Shown here piece after piece: positions 18,022 through 26,096 of a stretch of DNA of 32,371 nt. The position numbers were made by a program, and so were the translations under genes. The first letter of the stretch is position 1, and each line of letters starts with the position of its first letter. This stretch comes from JBAWXE01 sp037144255 (GTDB taxonomy: Bacteria > Bacteroidota > Bacteroidia > Chitinophagales > Chitinophagaceae): NCBI GenBank assembly GCA_037144255.1, contig JBAWXE010000023.1, forward strand, positions 1 through 32,371, read 5' to 3'. Below the pieces are notes generated by a model, which was not told the origin of the DNA, made no database searches, and saw nothing but the letters and a program-made list of their open reading frames with translations.

Positions 18022-20193
18022 CTATTCGGTTTTTCGGATTAGGTTTTCTAGATCCTCATACATTGACATTAATTCTATGGTCATTTTTTCTACATATATC
18101 ACCTGAGGAGCAGTGAGAAGAAATGGTGATATCAATGGTTCGTTAGGTATTATGATCTTTTCTGTATTATTAGTATCTATCTCATGTACCAAAGAGATAT
18201 TCTTGTTAAACCAATAAAGACATTCATTGATCTTCTCTTGTTGTTGAATGGTGGGTTGCATGGGCGTTTTGATGTCTCCATTATGTTCTTGTTCCAGATG
18301 TATGTTGTTCATCTCTCTTGTCAACCTTACGTTGTGTGTTATTAATTGATAATATATGATGTAGTGCTTTTTGCCGGTGGGCTCCTGCATGTATCGGTTG
18401 AAAGAATCAAATACATTGCTGTTGCTGGATTCTGCATTTCGTTTGTATTTGGTCCATACTGTTTCATTTGTCTGTGGGAAGAAAGTGAAAATAAAGTACT
18501 GATAATTACTGGTGATGGCATCAATAAGATGCTTAGGTAAGTGTTTTTTATCCCAATGGGGTAATAATAGGAATCCTGCACTGACACCTAATATAGCACC
18601 ACCAATAGTGCAGATTGCTCTTATCAATAGCAATTGAGGATGTAATTCTTCTTCTACCGCAAATAGCAATACCAAAGAGAGCGTGATGAAGAATGCTGCT
18701 ATAGCATAGTTCTTGCGTATATAATATACCATGAACATAGAGCATAAGAATAACAGTCCTTCTTTAATATGCAATCCAGTTGGTATGCCATGCAATAGTC
18801 CGCCTGCAACACCTCCTAATACTGTTCCTATAACACGATCAAGTGCTTTTTTGAAAGTAGCTCCAAAATAAGGTTGTATAATAATTATGACAGTGAAAGG
18901 CAACCAATAACCATGGTCTATATTGGCCCATTTGTAAATAAACATACCCACTGTAGCTGCCAATGCAGTACGAAGCGCATAACGGGTAGTAAATGTATTG
19001 AGATTGAATAGAAGACGAAGATTTCTATACCAATGTTTAGGATGTAGTACAAATAGTGTTTTGATGACTGAATAAGAACGATAAACAGGTTTGTTCACAG
19101 TAACTTGTTGTAACTGCTTGATAGCTGATTCGATTAGCTTTATTGTTCGTTCGGTAAGATGTATCACACGTTGTATAGACCGTTTATGTTCAGGGTCTTC
19201 CATTTGTGCATCACTTTTTAACAATTGTAACAATTTATTCAACCTGCCAATTCGGGATATTAATAACAGTTCTTCCTCAGGCTTTGCGTTAATGACATAA
19301 ACGGCCATGCGATCTACAGTCTGTTGCAGAGCCTTAAAGATGGAAAATAATTTTAGATGTACAGATTCTGCTACATCTTTTTTATTCATATTCTCCAGCT
19401 CCTCACTCATAGCAATAATATGAGTACCTACCAAAGCTGTAGCTTTGCGGAGGTGTGCTAGCTGGTATTCATTACTATTCTTATTGCTTACCTGATGCAC
19501 CAATCTGCTATGGAAGTGGATAGAAGTATCTATAGCTGTCCGTACTTCCTGTTCTCTTAAATAAAGATCGCGGATATTACTTCGTGTACCTTTCCCATCC
19601 CATCCTTTGGCTACACTTTCTACAAGACCACTTATCGCTTTCCATATCAAAGCTATTGAACGGCGGTAGGGTAATTGTGCCGGAAGGAATGCAGTAGCTA
19701 TTAGGCCTACTAACAGATTCCATACACCACCTATCAGTATGTAGGAGCTACGTAATTGCAATTCGTGTACATTATGTGTAGGAAACGCATTGGCAATTAT
19801 GAACATTACATATACACAAATTGAAAGTCCACTACCACGATCACCCAGATTTTTAAACAGACCGGCAATAAATGCTACTACCAGCATGCTTATTACACTT
19901 AGCCATATACTTGTGCCGGTTATACTGCCAAGTACAGCAAACAGAAAAGTGAGGAAAGTACCGCCAATCAGTACTCTAAGTCTTTGAGCATAAGTGCCTT
20001 TCAGTTCTACCCAACAGATAGCTTCAGCAGTCAGTGTGATCCATTCTGCTATCTGCATTTGATTGGTTGCTAGTCCCCATATTACAGGTACTACCGTGGC
20101 AATGGCCATGCGAAATCCCCAACCCAAAATGGGTTCGAAAGTTTCATTTTGTATGAACTCGTTGAGTTTTTTATATGGTTTGATAAAGCTCAA
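18022..20193 (-). CDS. FUSC-family inner-membrane protein (YccS/YhfK-like)
   Basis: Integral membrane protein of 723 aa with the FUSC/aromatic-acid-exporter-like layout: an N-terminal multi-helix bundle (about 25-170), a long soluble helical region (about 185-385), a second bundle (about 400-520) containing RVIGTVLGGVAGGLLHG, and a soluble C-terminal tail. YccS/YhfK-like proteins are presumed exporters of aromatic or organic acids, but the substrate is unproven. No ATG exists upstream in frame; the first in-frame ATG is about residue 29 inside the first hydrophobic helix, so the TTG at 20193 is the likely start. It follows the TlpA-like gene by 32 bp in the same direction, supporting co-transcription. 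Confidence 0.85.
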   Translation of the reverse strand: MSFIKPYKKLNEFIQNETFEPILGWGFRMAIATVVPVIWGLATNQMQIAEWITLTAEAICWVELKGTYAQRLRVLIGGTFLTFLFAVLGSITGTSIWLSVISMLVVAFIAGLFKNLGDRGSGLSICVYVMFIIANAFPTHNVHELQLRSSYILIGGVWNLLVGLIATAFLPAQLPYRRSIALIWKAISGLVESVAKGWDGKGTRSNIRDLYLREQEVRTAIDTSIHFHSRLVHQVSNKNSNEYQLAHLRKATALVGTHIIAMSEELENMNKKDVAESVHLKLFSIFKALQQTVDRMAVYVINAKPEEELLLISRIGRLNKLLQLLKSDAQMEDPEHKRSIQRVIHLTERTIKLIESAIKQLQQVTVNKPVYRSYSVIKTLFVLHPKHWYRNLRLLFNLNTFTTRYALRTALAATVGMFIYKWANIDHGYWLPFTVIIIIQPYFGATFKKALDRVIGTVLGGVAGGLLHGIPTGLHIKEGLLFLCSMFMVYYIRKNYAIAAFFITLSLVLLFAVEEELHPQLLLIRAICTIGGAILGVSAGFLLLPHWDKKHLPKHLIDAITSNYQYFIFTFFPQTNETVWTKYKRNAESSNSNVFDSFNRYMQEPTGKKHYIIYYQLITHNVRLTREMNNIHLEQEHNGDIKTPMQPTIQQQEKINECLYWFNKNISLVHEIDTNNTEKIIIPNEPLISPFLLTAPQVIYVEKMTIELMSMYEDLENLIRKTE

Positions 20194-20225
20194 TGTATGC
20201 TTATGTATTATGTAAGAAACAATTG

Positions 20226-20714
20226 TTATCTCATTTTCAGTAGTTCTTTATCTACAATATTTTTGACCTGTGTACTATGGATAGTGCCCTCAATAAATAT
20301 ATTTGTTTGACTATTAGTATGGAATATCCAAGTGGCGGGTAATGCACCCGACCAGTCTTTATTGATCTTAGGTATAAAGCTATTGGCATCAGTTTCACTA
20401 AACCAGACTACCTCAGACTGAGTATGTTTCTTTTTAATAAATGCAGAAAGTTTCTGTTGCAGATCTTTTTTGAAATCAAGACTAGCTAATAGGATCTTTA
20501 CTTTTTGGCCACTATATAGTGTTTGTAGTGTGTCGAATGTGGGAAGCTCTTGTACACAAGGTATACACCAAGTTGCCCAAAAATTGACAATATATAAGGT
20601 GTCTTTATTGGATATACGTTCTATAAGCCTATCTGTAGAATAGGATTTTAAGGGTTGTGCTATTCCGGGTATAGATATAAGAAGTAAGCATGTAATGTAG
20701 AGTAATTGCTTCAT
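20226..20714 (-). CDS. TlpA-like periplasmic thioredoxin
   Basis: Secreted thioredoxin-fold protein of 162 aa with a signal peptide ending near PGIAQ (about residue 20). The active site is FWATWCIPC with Cys50 and Cys53, and the cis-proline loop is GALPAT. This is the TlpA/ResA/DsbE pattern, so a disulfide reductase role in the periplasm is likely (cytochrome c maturation or repair of envelope thiols); the partner is unknown. It is the first gene of the leftward run that continues with FUSC, AcpH and the serine hydrolase. Confidence 0.87.
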   Translation of the reverse strand: MKQLLYITCLLLISIPGIAQPLKSYSTDRLIERISNKDTLYIVNFWATWCIPCVQELPTFDTLQTLYSGQKVKILLASLDFKKDLQQKLSAFIKKKHTQSEVVWFSETDANSFIPKINKDWSGALPATWIFHTNSQTNIFIEGTIHSTQVKNIVDKELLKMR

Positions 20715-20732
20715 ATGGGTAGTTAAGTCAAA

Positions 20733-20764
20733 ATAAAGTTATTATCTGTATGCTGAACCTACAA
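20733..20764 (-). promoter_or_regulatory. Possible promoter of the TlpA-FUSC-acpH-hydrolase run
   Basis: On the minus strand an ATTG (TTG at 20762-20764) is followed after 20 nt by TAACTTTAT (20733-20741). This resembles the Bacteroidota -33 TTG / -7 TAnnTTTG pair with one mismatch (final G to A). The ATG at 20714 follows within 20 nt. Confidence 0.35.
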
Positions 20765-20862
20765 TAATACATTGTGAATGCTAAGTTATATCATTATAAA
20801 GCTATCATATATACAAGTTTTTCAAGCTGATCCTACCTCTTTCGCTAATCAACTAAAACACT

Positions 20863-20871
20863 TAGGTTTGC
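20863..20871 (+). promoter_or_regulatory. Promoter -7 element for the acyl-CoA carboxylase gene
   Basis: TAGGTTTGC matches TAnnTTTGY exactly and ends 21 nt before the ATG at 20893, predicting a leader of about 17 nt. No clear -33 box is seen. Confidence 0.5.
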
Positions 20872-20892
20872 TCAATATTTGAACATACATAT

Positions 20893-22431
20893 ATGAACAA
20901 AGTATCGTTACTGAAAAGCAAGATAGAAGAGGCACATTTGGGTGGTGGTGCCAAACGTATAGAAAGCCAGCACAAAAAGGGTAAACTCACGGCACGTGAA
21001 CGTATACAATTGCTGATGGACGAAGATTCTTTTGAAGAAGTAGGAATGTTTGTAACACACAGAAGTCGTGATTTTGGGATGGAAAAGGAAATTTATCCCG
21101 GAGATGGTGTAGTGACAGGGTATGGTACTGTGAATGGTCGCTTGGTATATGTATTCTCGCAAGACTTTACTGTATTCGGTGGTAGTTTATCAGAAACGCA
21201 TGCTGAGAAGATATGTAAGATCATGGATCTGGCCATACAAAACGGTGCACCATTAATAGGATTGAATGATAGTGGTGGAGCACGTATACAAGAAGGTGTA
21301 GTGTCATTAGGTGGTTATGCCGATATTTTTTATAGGAATGTAAAATCGTCAGGTGTGATACCTCAGATATCTGCTATTATGGGGCCATGCGCTGGTGGTG
21401 CAGTATATTCTCCGGCTATTACAGACTTTATATTAATGGTAGAAAACACTTCCTATATGTTCGTTACCGGACCTAATGTAGTTAAGACCGTAACGCACGA
21501 AAATGTGACTAGTGAAGAGTTAGGAGGAGCGCATACACATGCAAGTAAATCAGGTGTTACGCATTTTGCCTGCGCTAATGAGGTAGAATGTATTGAGAAC
21601 ATTAAACAATTGCTGAGCTATATGCCTCAGAATTGTGAGGAGAATGCACCTGTGTATACTTATGACTTGGGTGATGAGATCCGTACTAAATTAAATACCC
21701 TCATCCCCGATAACCCTAACCAACCATATGATATCAAAGAAGTTATAGAAGAAGTAACTGACACTGATTCGTTTTTGGAAGTACATAAGGAGTATGCAGA
21801 GAATATAGTTGTTGGTTTTGCACGTATAGCTGGCCGTAGTATAGGTATTGTTGCAAACCAGCCAGTGAGTCTTGCAGGTGTATTAGATATTAATTCCAGT
21901 AAGAAAGGTGCACGTTTTGTGCGTTTCTGCGATGCATTTAATATTCCTTTGTTGGTATTGGTAGATGTGCCTGGTTTCTTGCCAGGAACAGATCAGGAAT
22001 GGAATGGTATAATCATCAACGGAGCTAAACTATTGTATGCCCTGAGCGAAGCTACTGTGCCTAAGGTCACAGTTATTACTCGCAAGGCCTATGGTGGTGC
22101 CTATGATGTGATGAATTCTAAACATATAGGTGCTGATATGAACTTTGCATGGCCAACAGCTGAAATAGCAGTTATGGGTGCTAAAGGTGCAGCAGAGATC
22201 ATTTTTAAAAAGGAGATATCAGATGCTGCTGATCATGAAGCAAAACTGAAAGAAAAGGAATTGGAGTATATAGAGAAGTTTGCCAATCCTTATGGTGCAG
22301 CAGCACGTGGTTTTGTAGATGAGGTAATAGTGCCTGATCAAACGCGTATCAAGCTGATAAAAGCTTATAAGATGTTGGAAAACAAAGTGGTCAATATGCC
22401 TAAACGCAAGCATGGGAACATACCATTATAG
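20893..22431 (+). CDS. Acyl-CoA carboxylase beta (carboxyltransferase) subunit, propionyl-CoA carboxylase-like
   Basis: Carboxyltransferase that moves CO2 between carboxybiotin and an acyl-CoA, probably propionyl-/methylmalonyl-CoA. 512 aa, the usual length for PccB/MmdA. Visible hallmarks: the N-terminal GGGAKRIESQHKKGKLTARER segment (key residues R22 and RER), the acyl-CoA oxyanion loops GGARIQEGV and GPCAGGAVYSPAITDF, and in the second crotonase-like half NQPVSLAGVLDINSSKKGARF, FLPGTDQEWNGII and RKAYGGAYDVMNSKH. No biotin carboxylase or biotin carrier gene is adjacent, so the partner lies elsewhere; a decarboxylase alpha subunit (MmdA) is the main alternative. A promoter lies just upstream and a terminator follows. 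Confidence 0.92.
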   Translation: MNKVSLLKSKIEEAHLGGGAKRIESQHKKGKLTARERIQLLMDEDSFEEVGMFVTHRSRDFGMEKEIYPGDGVVTGYGTVNGRLVYVFSQDFTVFGGSLSETHAEKICKIMDLAIQNGAPLIGLNDSGGARIQEGVVSLGGYADIFYRNVKSSGVIPQISAIMGPCAGGAVYSPAITDFILMVENTSYMFVTGPNVVKTVTHENVTSEELGGAHTHASKSGVTHFACANEVECIENIKQLLSYMPQNCEENAPVYTYDLGDEIRTKLNTLIPDNPNQPYDIKEVIEEVTDTDSFLEVHKEYAENIVVGFARIAGRSIGIVANQPVSLAGVLDINSSKKGARFVRFCDAFNIPLLVLVDVPGFLPGTDQEWNGIIINGAKLLYALSEATVPKVTVITRKAYGGAYDVMNSKHIGADMNFAWPTAEIAVMGAKGAAEIIFKKEISDAADHEAKLKEKELEYIEKFANPYGAAARGFVDEVIVPDQTRIKLIKAYKMLENKVVNMPKRKHGNIPL

Positions 22432-22455
22432 ATATACACAAAAAATATGATTACT

Positions 22456-22489
22456 AAAAGTACGGCTACCTGTTCAGGGCCGTACTTTT
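22456..22489 (+). terminator. Terminator of the acyl-CoA carboxylase gene, overlapping the next gene's promoter
   Basis: An 11-bp perfect stem (AAAAGTACGGC, 22456-22466, pairs with 22479-22489) with a 12-nt loop, followed by a GTTTTAATAA tail, 24 bp past the stop at 22431. The right arm contains a match to the -7 promoter consensus. Confidence 0.7.
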
Positions 22490-22491
22490 GT
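22483..22491 (+). promoter_or_regulatory. Candidate -7 element for the UbiA-like gene
   Basis: TACTTTTGT matches TAnnTTTGY exactly. It is built into the right arm of the terminator hairpin and would start transcription near 22494, about 15 nt before a TTG start codon at 22510. Confidence 0.4.
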
Positions 22492-22509
22492 TTTAATAAG
22501 AAACAAGTA

Positions 22510-23358
22510 TTGATCCGATATTTAATCAGGCTTATTGACTGGATATTATTTACCAGTGTATTTGCTGCATGTTGTGCAGTAGGGCTGTGTATGGCAAGTG
22601 AACGGTTGTTGATAAATAAAATACCGCCATTATTTATTCTCTTACATACATTAGTATTCGGAAGTACATTAATGGTATATAATGCTCATTATATTTTTAA
22701 GAGATCAAAACCACAAGTATCAGACAGGTTTGACTGGTCTAAATATCATAAAATATGGCATTATCTTTTTTTGAGCATTGGCGTAATTTTGTGTGGAGTT
22801 AGTTTGCTTTTTTTACCAATGAGAATATTTACTGCGTGTATAATATTAGGCTTCCTTTCATTTGCATATTCACTACCACTACTTCCTTTCAAGAACAAAA
22901 GACGTATCAGAGAATTTGGCTGGGTAAAGATATTGGTACTAGCCAGTGTCTGGACAATAGTAACCAGTGTATTGCCAATGTTATTTTGGGCTAAAGAATT
23001 ATCAAATTATCCATTTGAGATTTTGATACGTTTTGTTTTTATGTTCATTTTATGTGTTGCCTTTGATATCAGAGATATGCAAACGGATATGGACTCTGAT
23101 ATTTATACTTTGCCTAACCTGATAGGTGAGTGCAATAGTTATAGGCTTATGAATAGTATGCTATTATTATTCGTATTGTTGAGCATCATTCAATATACTA
23201 GATATCCTTCAGTATCTCGGTTAGACGCGCAGATATTTACCTCTGCAGGTACCTATTGGGCTATAAGGTATACTCGTAAGTATCCATCAGATAGGGCTTA
23301 TCTTGCGCTGGTAGATGGTATGATGTTAGTATATGCTATCCTGATTTTACTGCAATAA
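22510..23358 (+). CDS. UbiA-like prenyltransferase-family membrane protein, degenerate first motif
   Basis: Polytopic membrane protein, 282 aa from the TTG at 22510 (303 aa if the ATG at 22447 is used). The TTG is preferred because the first 21 codons of the longer form lie across the terminator hairpin of the previous gene and upstream of the candidate promoter. About eight or nine membrane helices are visible. The second Asp-rich motif of the UbiA superfamily is clear: FDIRDMQTDMDSD followed by TLPNLIG. The first motif (NDxxDxxxD) is not: the equivalent region reads MVYNAHYIFKRSKPQVSDRF, with no properly spaced aspartates. It may be an inactive or divergent member. Its substrate and role are unknown and its neighbours do not help. 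Confidence 0.7.
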   Translation: MIRYLIRLIDWILFTSVFAACCAVGLCMASERLLINKIPPLFILLHTLVFGSTLMVYNAHYIFKRSKPQVSDRFDWSKYHKIWHYLFLSIGVILCGVSLLFLPMRIFTACIILGFLSFAYSLPLLPFKNKRRIREFGWVKILVLASVWTIVTSVLPMLFWAKELSNYPFEILIRFVFMFILCVAFDIRDMQTDMDSDIYTLPNLIGECNSYRLMNSMLLLFVLLSIIQYTRYPSVSRLDAQIFTSAGTYWAIRYTRKYPSDRAYLALVDGMMLVYAILILLQ

Positions 23359-23389
23359 AAAAGCCACCCAAAAGGTGGCTTTTTTATTG
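23353..23389. terminator. Bidirectional terminator between the UbiA-like gene and the T9SS protein gene
   Basis: A 16-bp stem (23353-23368 pairs with 23374-23389) with core GCCACC/GGTGGC flanked by A6/T6 and a 5-nt loop. The stop codon TAA of the UbiA-like gene lies inside the left arm. It terminates both convergent transcripts. Confidence 0.85.
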
Positions 23390-23403
23390 TTATGATTTAG
23401 ATA

Positions 23404-24597
23404 TTAATGCTTCAGTATTGAGATAGTGCGTTGAGCGCCATCTTTTACTATTTGCAATGCATACATACCATTAGCAAAGTTGCCGGTATTAATATTAGTT
23501 GCAAATGTATTGTTAGATACCTCTACATTTTGAGTATAGATCTTCTTGCCTGTAATGTCATACATGTTAACAGTATAAGTACCATTTACTGTATTTTCTA
23601 TTTTTACTTGCAGATTATTCACTACCGGGTTAGGGAAAGCGCTAATTTCAAAATTGCCTGTAGCAATATTATTTACACCTGATGGTTGTGTTGTAAAAGT
23701 AGTGCTAGACCAAGCAGAAAAACTACCTGCTCCACAACTATCACGTACAAATACATGGTAAAGTGTACTAGGAGTAAGTCCTGTAAATGAATGTGATGCA
23801 GTAGTTGTTACAGGTCCAGCAGATGGAGCAGTACCTGTTGTATTGATAGCCCATTCGCACGCAGTAACACCTGTAGGGAAAGTCCAAGTTGCATTACCGG
23901 TAGTAGATCCTGTAGCAGAAGCAGAGAGGCCTGTTACTGTTGCGCAAGATGTACCAGCAGTTTCTTCTGTTATTGTAATATTATTTGAATTCCAAAAATC
24001 CCCACTATTAGTACCGAAACCATCCACTGCATTAAGTACCCCCCAAATTGAAATAGATCCAGATCCAGCTGCTGGTGCTGTCCAAGAAAATGATTCAACA
24101 TAGGTTGTTCCACTTCCGCCAGTTCCAGTAGTTGCTGCAATTGCCGTTTTTTGTTCTACTAAATTTGTTACAAAATTTCCTGCCTGTGCAGCAGTGTTAC
24201 GCATTGGATTAGATACTGTTTGAAATGTTCCTGCATTAGTTGGTGTAGTTTGAGCTGAAGTTCCATTAATTACAGCTACTTGGAAACCGAATTTAGGTAA
24301 TGAATTGGCAGTAGTATTAGTTCCGGTGATTTTTATCGTATAGGTCATTCCACCTACATACTGAGTAACTGGTGTTCCTGCTGAATCTAATTCTAATGCA
24401 ACTGTAATACCTGCAGTTGCAGATGAATTATGACATCCATGGCCGCAACCTACACCATTACCTAATCCTGTTTCAGCACCAGTACAATCATATCCGCTAT
24501 TGTTTCCTGCTCCTGATGCACTACTACTAAATGTTACATACCCTAATCCTGCTACTGCAGTGAATAATAATGTGTTTAATAAATGTTTACGCTTCAT
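23404..24597 (-). CDS. Choice-of-anchor V-like / fibronectin III protein with T9SS type A sorting domain
   Basis: Secreted protein of 397 aa. Order: signal peptide (about 1-28); a short Cys-rich segment with CGHGCHNS (about 51-58); a reelin/choice-of-anchor-V-like beta domain with YVGGMTYTIKITG, GFQVAV and a later VESFSWTAPAAGSGSISIWGV stretch (about 60-205); a fibronectin type III-like domain (about 215-305, SLTPSTLYHVFVRDSC style); and a C-terminal Por sorting domain (FPNPVVNNLQVKIEN to RTISILKH). The N-terminal motif resembles a c-type heme site but with three rather than two residues between the cysteines. Export by the type IX system is expected; function unknown. It is convergent with the UbiA-like gene and divergent from trmB. 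Confidence 0.83.
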   Translation of the reverse strand: MKRKHLLNTLLFTAVAGLGYVTFSSSASGAGNNSGYDCTGAETGLGNGVGCGHGCHNSSATAGITVALELDSAGTPVTQYVGGMTYTIKITGTNTTANSLPKFGFQVAVINGTSAQTTPTNAGTFQTVSNPMRNTAAQAGNFVTNLVEQKTAIAATTGTGGSGTTYVESFSWTAPAAGSGSISIWGVLNAVDGFGTNSGDFWNSNNITITEETAGTSCATVTGLSASATGSTTGNATWTFPTGVTACEWAINTTGTAPSAGPVTTTASHSFTGLTPSTLYHVFVRDSCGAGSFSAWSSTTFTTQPSGVNNIATGNFEISAFPNPVVNNLQVKIENTVNGTYTVNMYDITGKKIYTQNVEVSNNTFATNINTGNFANGMYALQIVKDGAQRTISILKH

Positions 24598-24808
24598 TGT
24601 TTGTTTTTATTTAAAGTTTAAGAATTCGAAAATTTATAAAAATTTGTCTAAAATAATTGTATTAAACACATAGTAATCATGTAAATCGATAAACAAGGAA
24701 AAATTCACTATGAGTTGTGGAATTATTCACTTGAAATAGATAACATGCTAATTTTCAATGAAATACGGGGGCGGTTTTGTTTTTATTTTTACTGCACTTC
24801 TTTCCGAT

Positions 24809-24817
24809 TATATTTGC
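24809..24817 (+). promoter_or_regulatory. Promoter -7 element for the trmB operon
   Basis: TATATTTGC matches TAnnTTTGY exactly and ends 6 nt before the trmB ATG at 24824, predicting a very short leader of about 4 nt. Confidence 0.5.
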
Positions 24818-24823
24818 AATCCT

Positions 24824-25513
24824 ATGGGTCACAAGAAACTAATTCGCTTTGAGGCAATAAAAACGTTTCCAAATATATTGCAATACCCTGATAATATGCA
24901 AGGTAAATGGAGCCTTTTTTTTAATAGTAACAATCCTATAATATTAGAACTTGCCTGTGGTAAGGGAGAATATAGTGTAAATCTAGGTAGGGAGAACAAG
25001 AATAAGAATTATCTGGGTATAGATATTAAAGGGAATCGTATATATATAGGTGCAAAAATTGCATTGGAAGAGAAACTGACCAATGTAGGTTTTATGCGTA
25101 CACAGATTGGTCAATTGACTAATTATTTTGCAAAAGACGAGGTTTCTGAAATTTGGATCATATTCCCAGATCCATTCCTCAAGAAACCTAAGAACAGATT
25201 GACACATGCGCGTTTCTTGCATTCGTATCAACAAGTATTGAGACCAGGTTCTAAAATCAATCTCAAAACGGATTCAAAGGAATTATACGATTTTACTATG
25301 GAAACAATAGTTGAGCAGAACTGTACTATCCATGAGAATATTGTGGATGTATATGGTACTGGAAATGCTGTTGGTGCATTAGCCATTCAGACTTTCTATG
25401 AAAAAATGCACTTGGCGGATGGTCGAACCATATATTTTGTATCTTTCTCATTACCCGAAACACCTATAGTATTACCACCCAAAGAGAAGAAAAATGTTGA
25501 ATCCATTGATTGA
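24824..25513 (+). CDS. trmB: tRNA (guanine(46)-N7)-methyltransferase
   Basis: Methylates N7 of G46 in the tRNA variable loop using S-adenosylmethionine. 229 aa from the ATG at 24824 (MGHKKLIRFEA); an upstream in-frame ATG at 24758 would place the promoter inside the gene. Rossmann-fold motif I is ILELACGKGEYSVNLG, motif II is YLGIDIKGNRIYIGAK, and the family signature is IIFPDPFLKKPKNRLTHARFL (FPDP followed by K, R and the RFL segment). The C-terminal part matches the family's TDSKELYDF substrate-binding strand. First gene of a compact operon: its end overlaps the DUF5522 gene by 20 nt. Confidence 0.93.
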   Translation: MGHKKLIRFEAIKTFPNILQYPDNMQGKWSLFFNSNNPIILELACGKGEYSVNLGRENKNKNYLGIDIKGNRIYIGAKIALEEKLTNVGFMRTQIGQLTNYFAKDEVSEIWIIFPDPFLKKPKNRLTHARFLHSYQQVLRPGSKINLKTDSKELYDFTMETIVEQNCTIHENIVDVYGTGNAVGALAIQTFYEKMHLADGRTIYFVSFSLPETPIVLPPKEKKNVESID

Positions 25514-25691
25514 GGGGGAAGATTATTATTTCCTGGATGATGGGCGCATGGTATTTATGGCAAAGTATCTGTTGGAACGTGGTTTTTGCTGTGGCAAGGC
25601 ATGTAAACATTGCCCCTATGACTTTAAGAATGTTGAGGAACCCGTACGTTCACGTTTGTTAGCCATAAAAAATTCAAATGAGCAAGACTGA
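25494..25691 (+). CDS. DUF5522 small Cys-rich protein
   Basis: A 65-aa protein of the DUF5522 group, known from small cysteine-rich ORFs in Bacteroidota and other bacteria. The diagnostic segment is GFCCGKACKHCPY (about 30-42), with cysteines C32, C33, C37 and C40, a likely metal or Fe-S ligand set; the preceding part reads EGEDYYFLDDGRMVFMAKYLLERG. Function is unknown. It overlaps trmB upstream by 20 nt and the alkyltransferase-like gene downstream by 14 nt, which implies translational coupling and real expression despite its size. Confidence 0.85.
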   Translation: MLNPLIEGEDYYFLDDGRMVFMAKYLLERGFCCGKACKHCPYDFKNVEEPVRSRLLAIKNSNEQD

Positions 25692-26028
25692 ATCAGATAA
25701 AGAAAGCATATATGATATTGTCTATCAGGTAGTGCGTATGGTACCTAAAGGTAGGGTAACTACTTATGGTGCTATTGCTTCAGCTATAGGTGTAAAGTCT
25801 GGTGCTCGTATGGTAGGTTATGCCATGAACGCATGTCAGGGTATGAAACCCAAAGTGCCAGCACATAGAGTGGTTAACAGGATAGGAATGCTAAGTGGTA
25901 AACATCATTTTGCAACGGCTACTACTATGGAGGAACTATTGAAAAAAGAAGGTATTAAAGTGAAAAATGATCAGGTAGTTAACTTTGAAGAATTGTTTTG
26001 GGATCCATCTGAACAATTACTGCTTTAA
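25678..26028 (+). CDS. Alkyltransferase-like protein (ATL), MGMT-family without active-site cysteine
   Basis: 116-aa single-domain protein with the winged-helix DNA-binding fold of O6-alkylguanine-DNA alkyltransferases. The nucleotide-flipping Tyr (TTYG, Y30) and the arginine finger (SGARMVGYAM, R44) are present, but the PCHR active site reads PAHR (61-64): Ala62 replaces the acceptor Cys. It therefore cannot accept alkyl groups in the usual way. ATLs (E. coli and fission yeast forms have PWHR, the Thermus form PAHR) bind O6-alkylguanine and flag it for nucleotide excision repair. The start ATG at 25678 overlaps the DUF5522 stop. Confidence 0.9.
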   Translation: MSKTESDKESIYDIVYQVVRMVPKGRVTTYGAIASAIGVKSGARMVGYAMNACQGMKPKVPAHRVVNRIGMLSGKHHFATATTMEELLKKEGIKVKNDQVVNFEELFWDPSEQLLL

Positions 26029-26096
26029 TTTGCTTAAATTCTCCTCTCAATTGGTTATATTGTAAAGAATATAATTTTCAAAACAAACACCTGTCT

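Noticed and set aside
22447..22509. ATG at 22447 as the start of the UbiA-like protein
   Set aside because: These 21 codons fall across a terminator hairpin and upstream of the candidate promoter, and the encoded residues do not look like a conserved N-terminus. Kept as an alternative only.
25678..26028. Active O6-methylguanine-DNA methyltransferase
   Set aside because: The acceptor Cys of PCHR is Ala (PAHR), so it is an alkyltransferase-like protein rather than a suicide methyltransferase.
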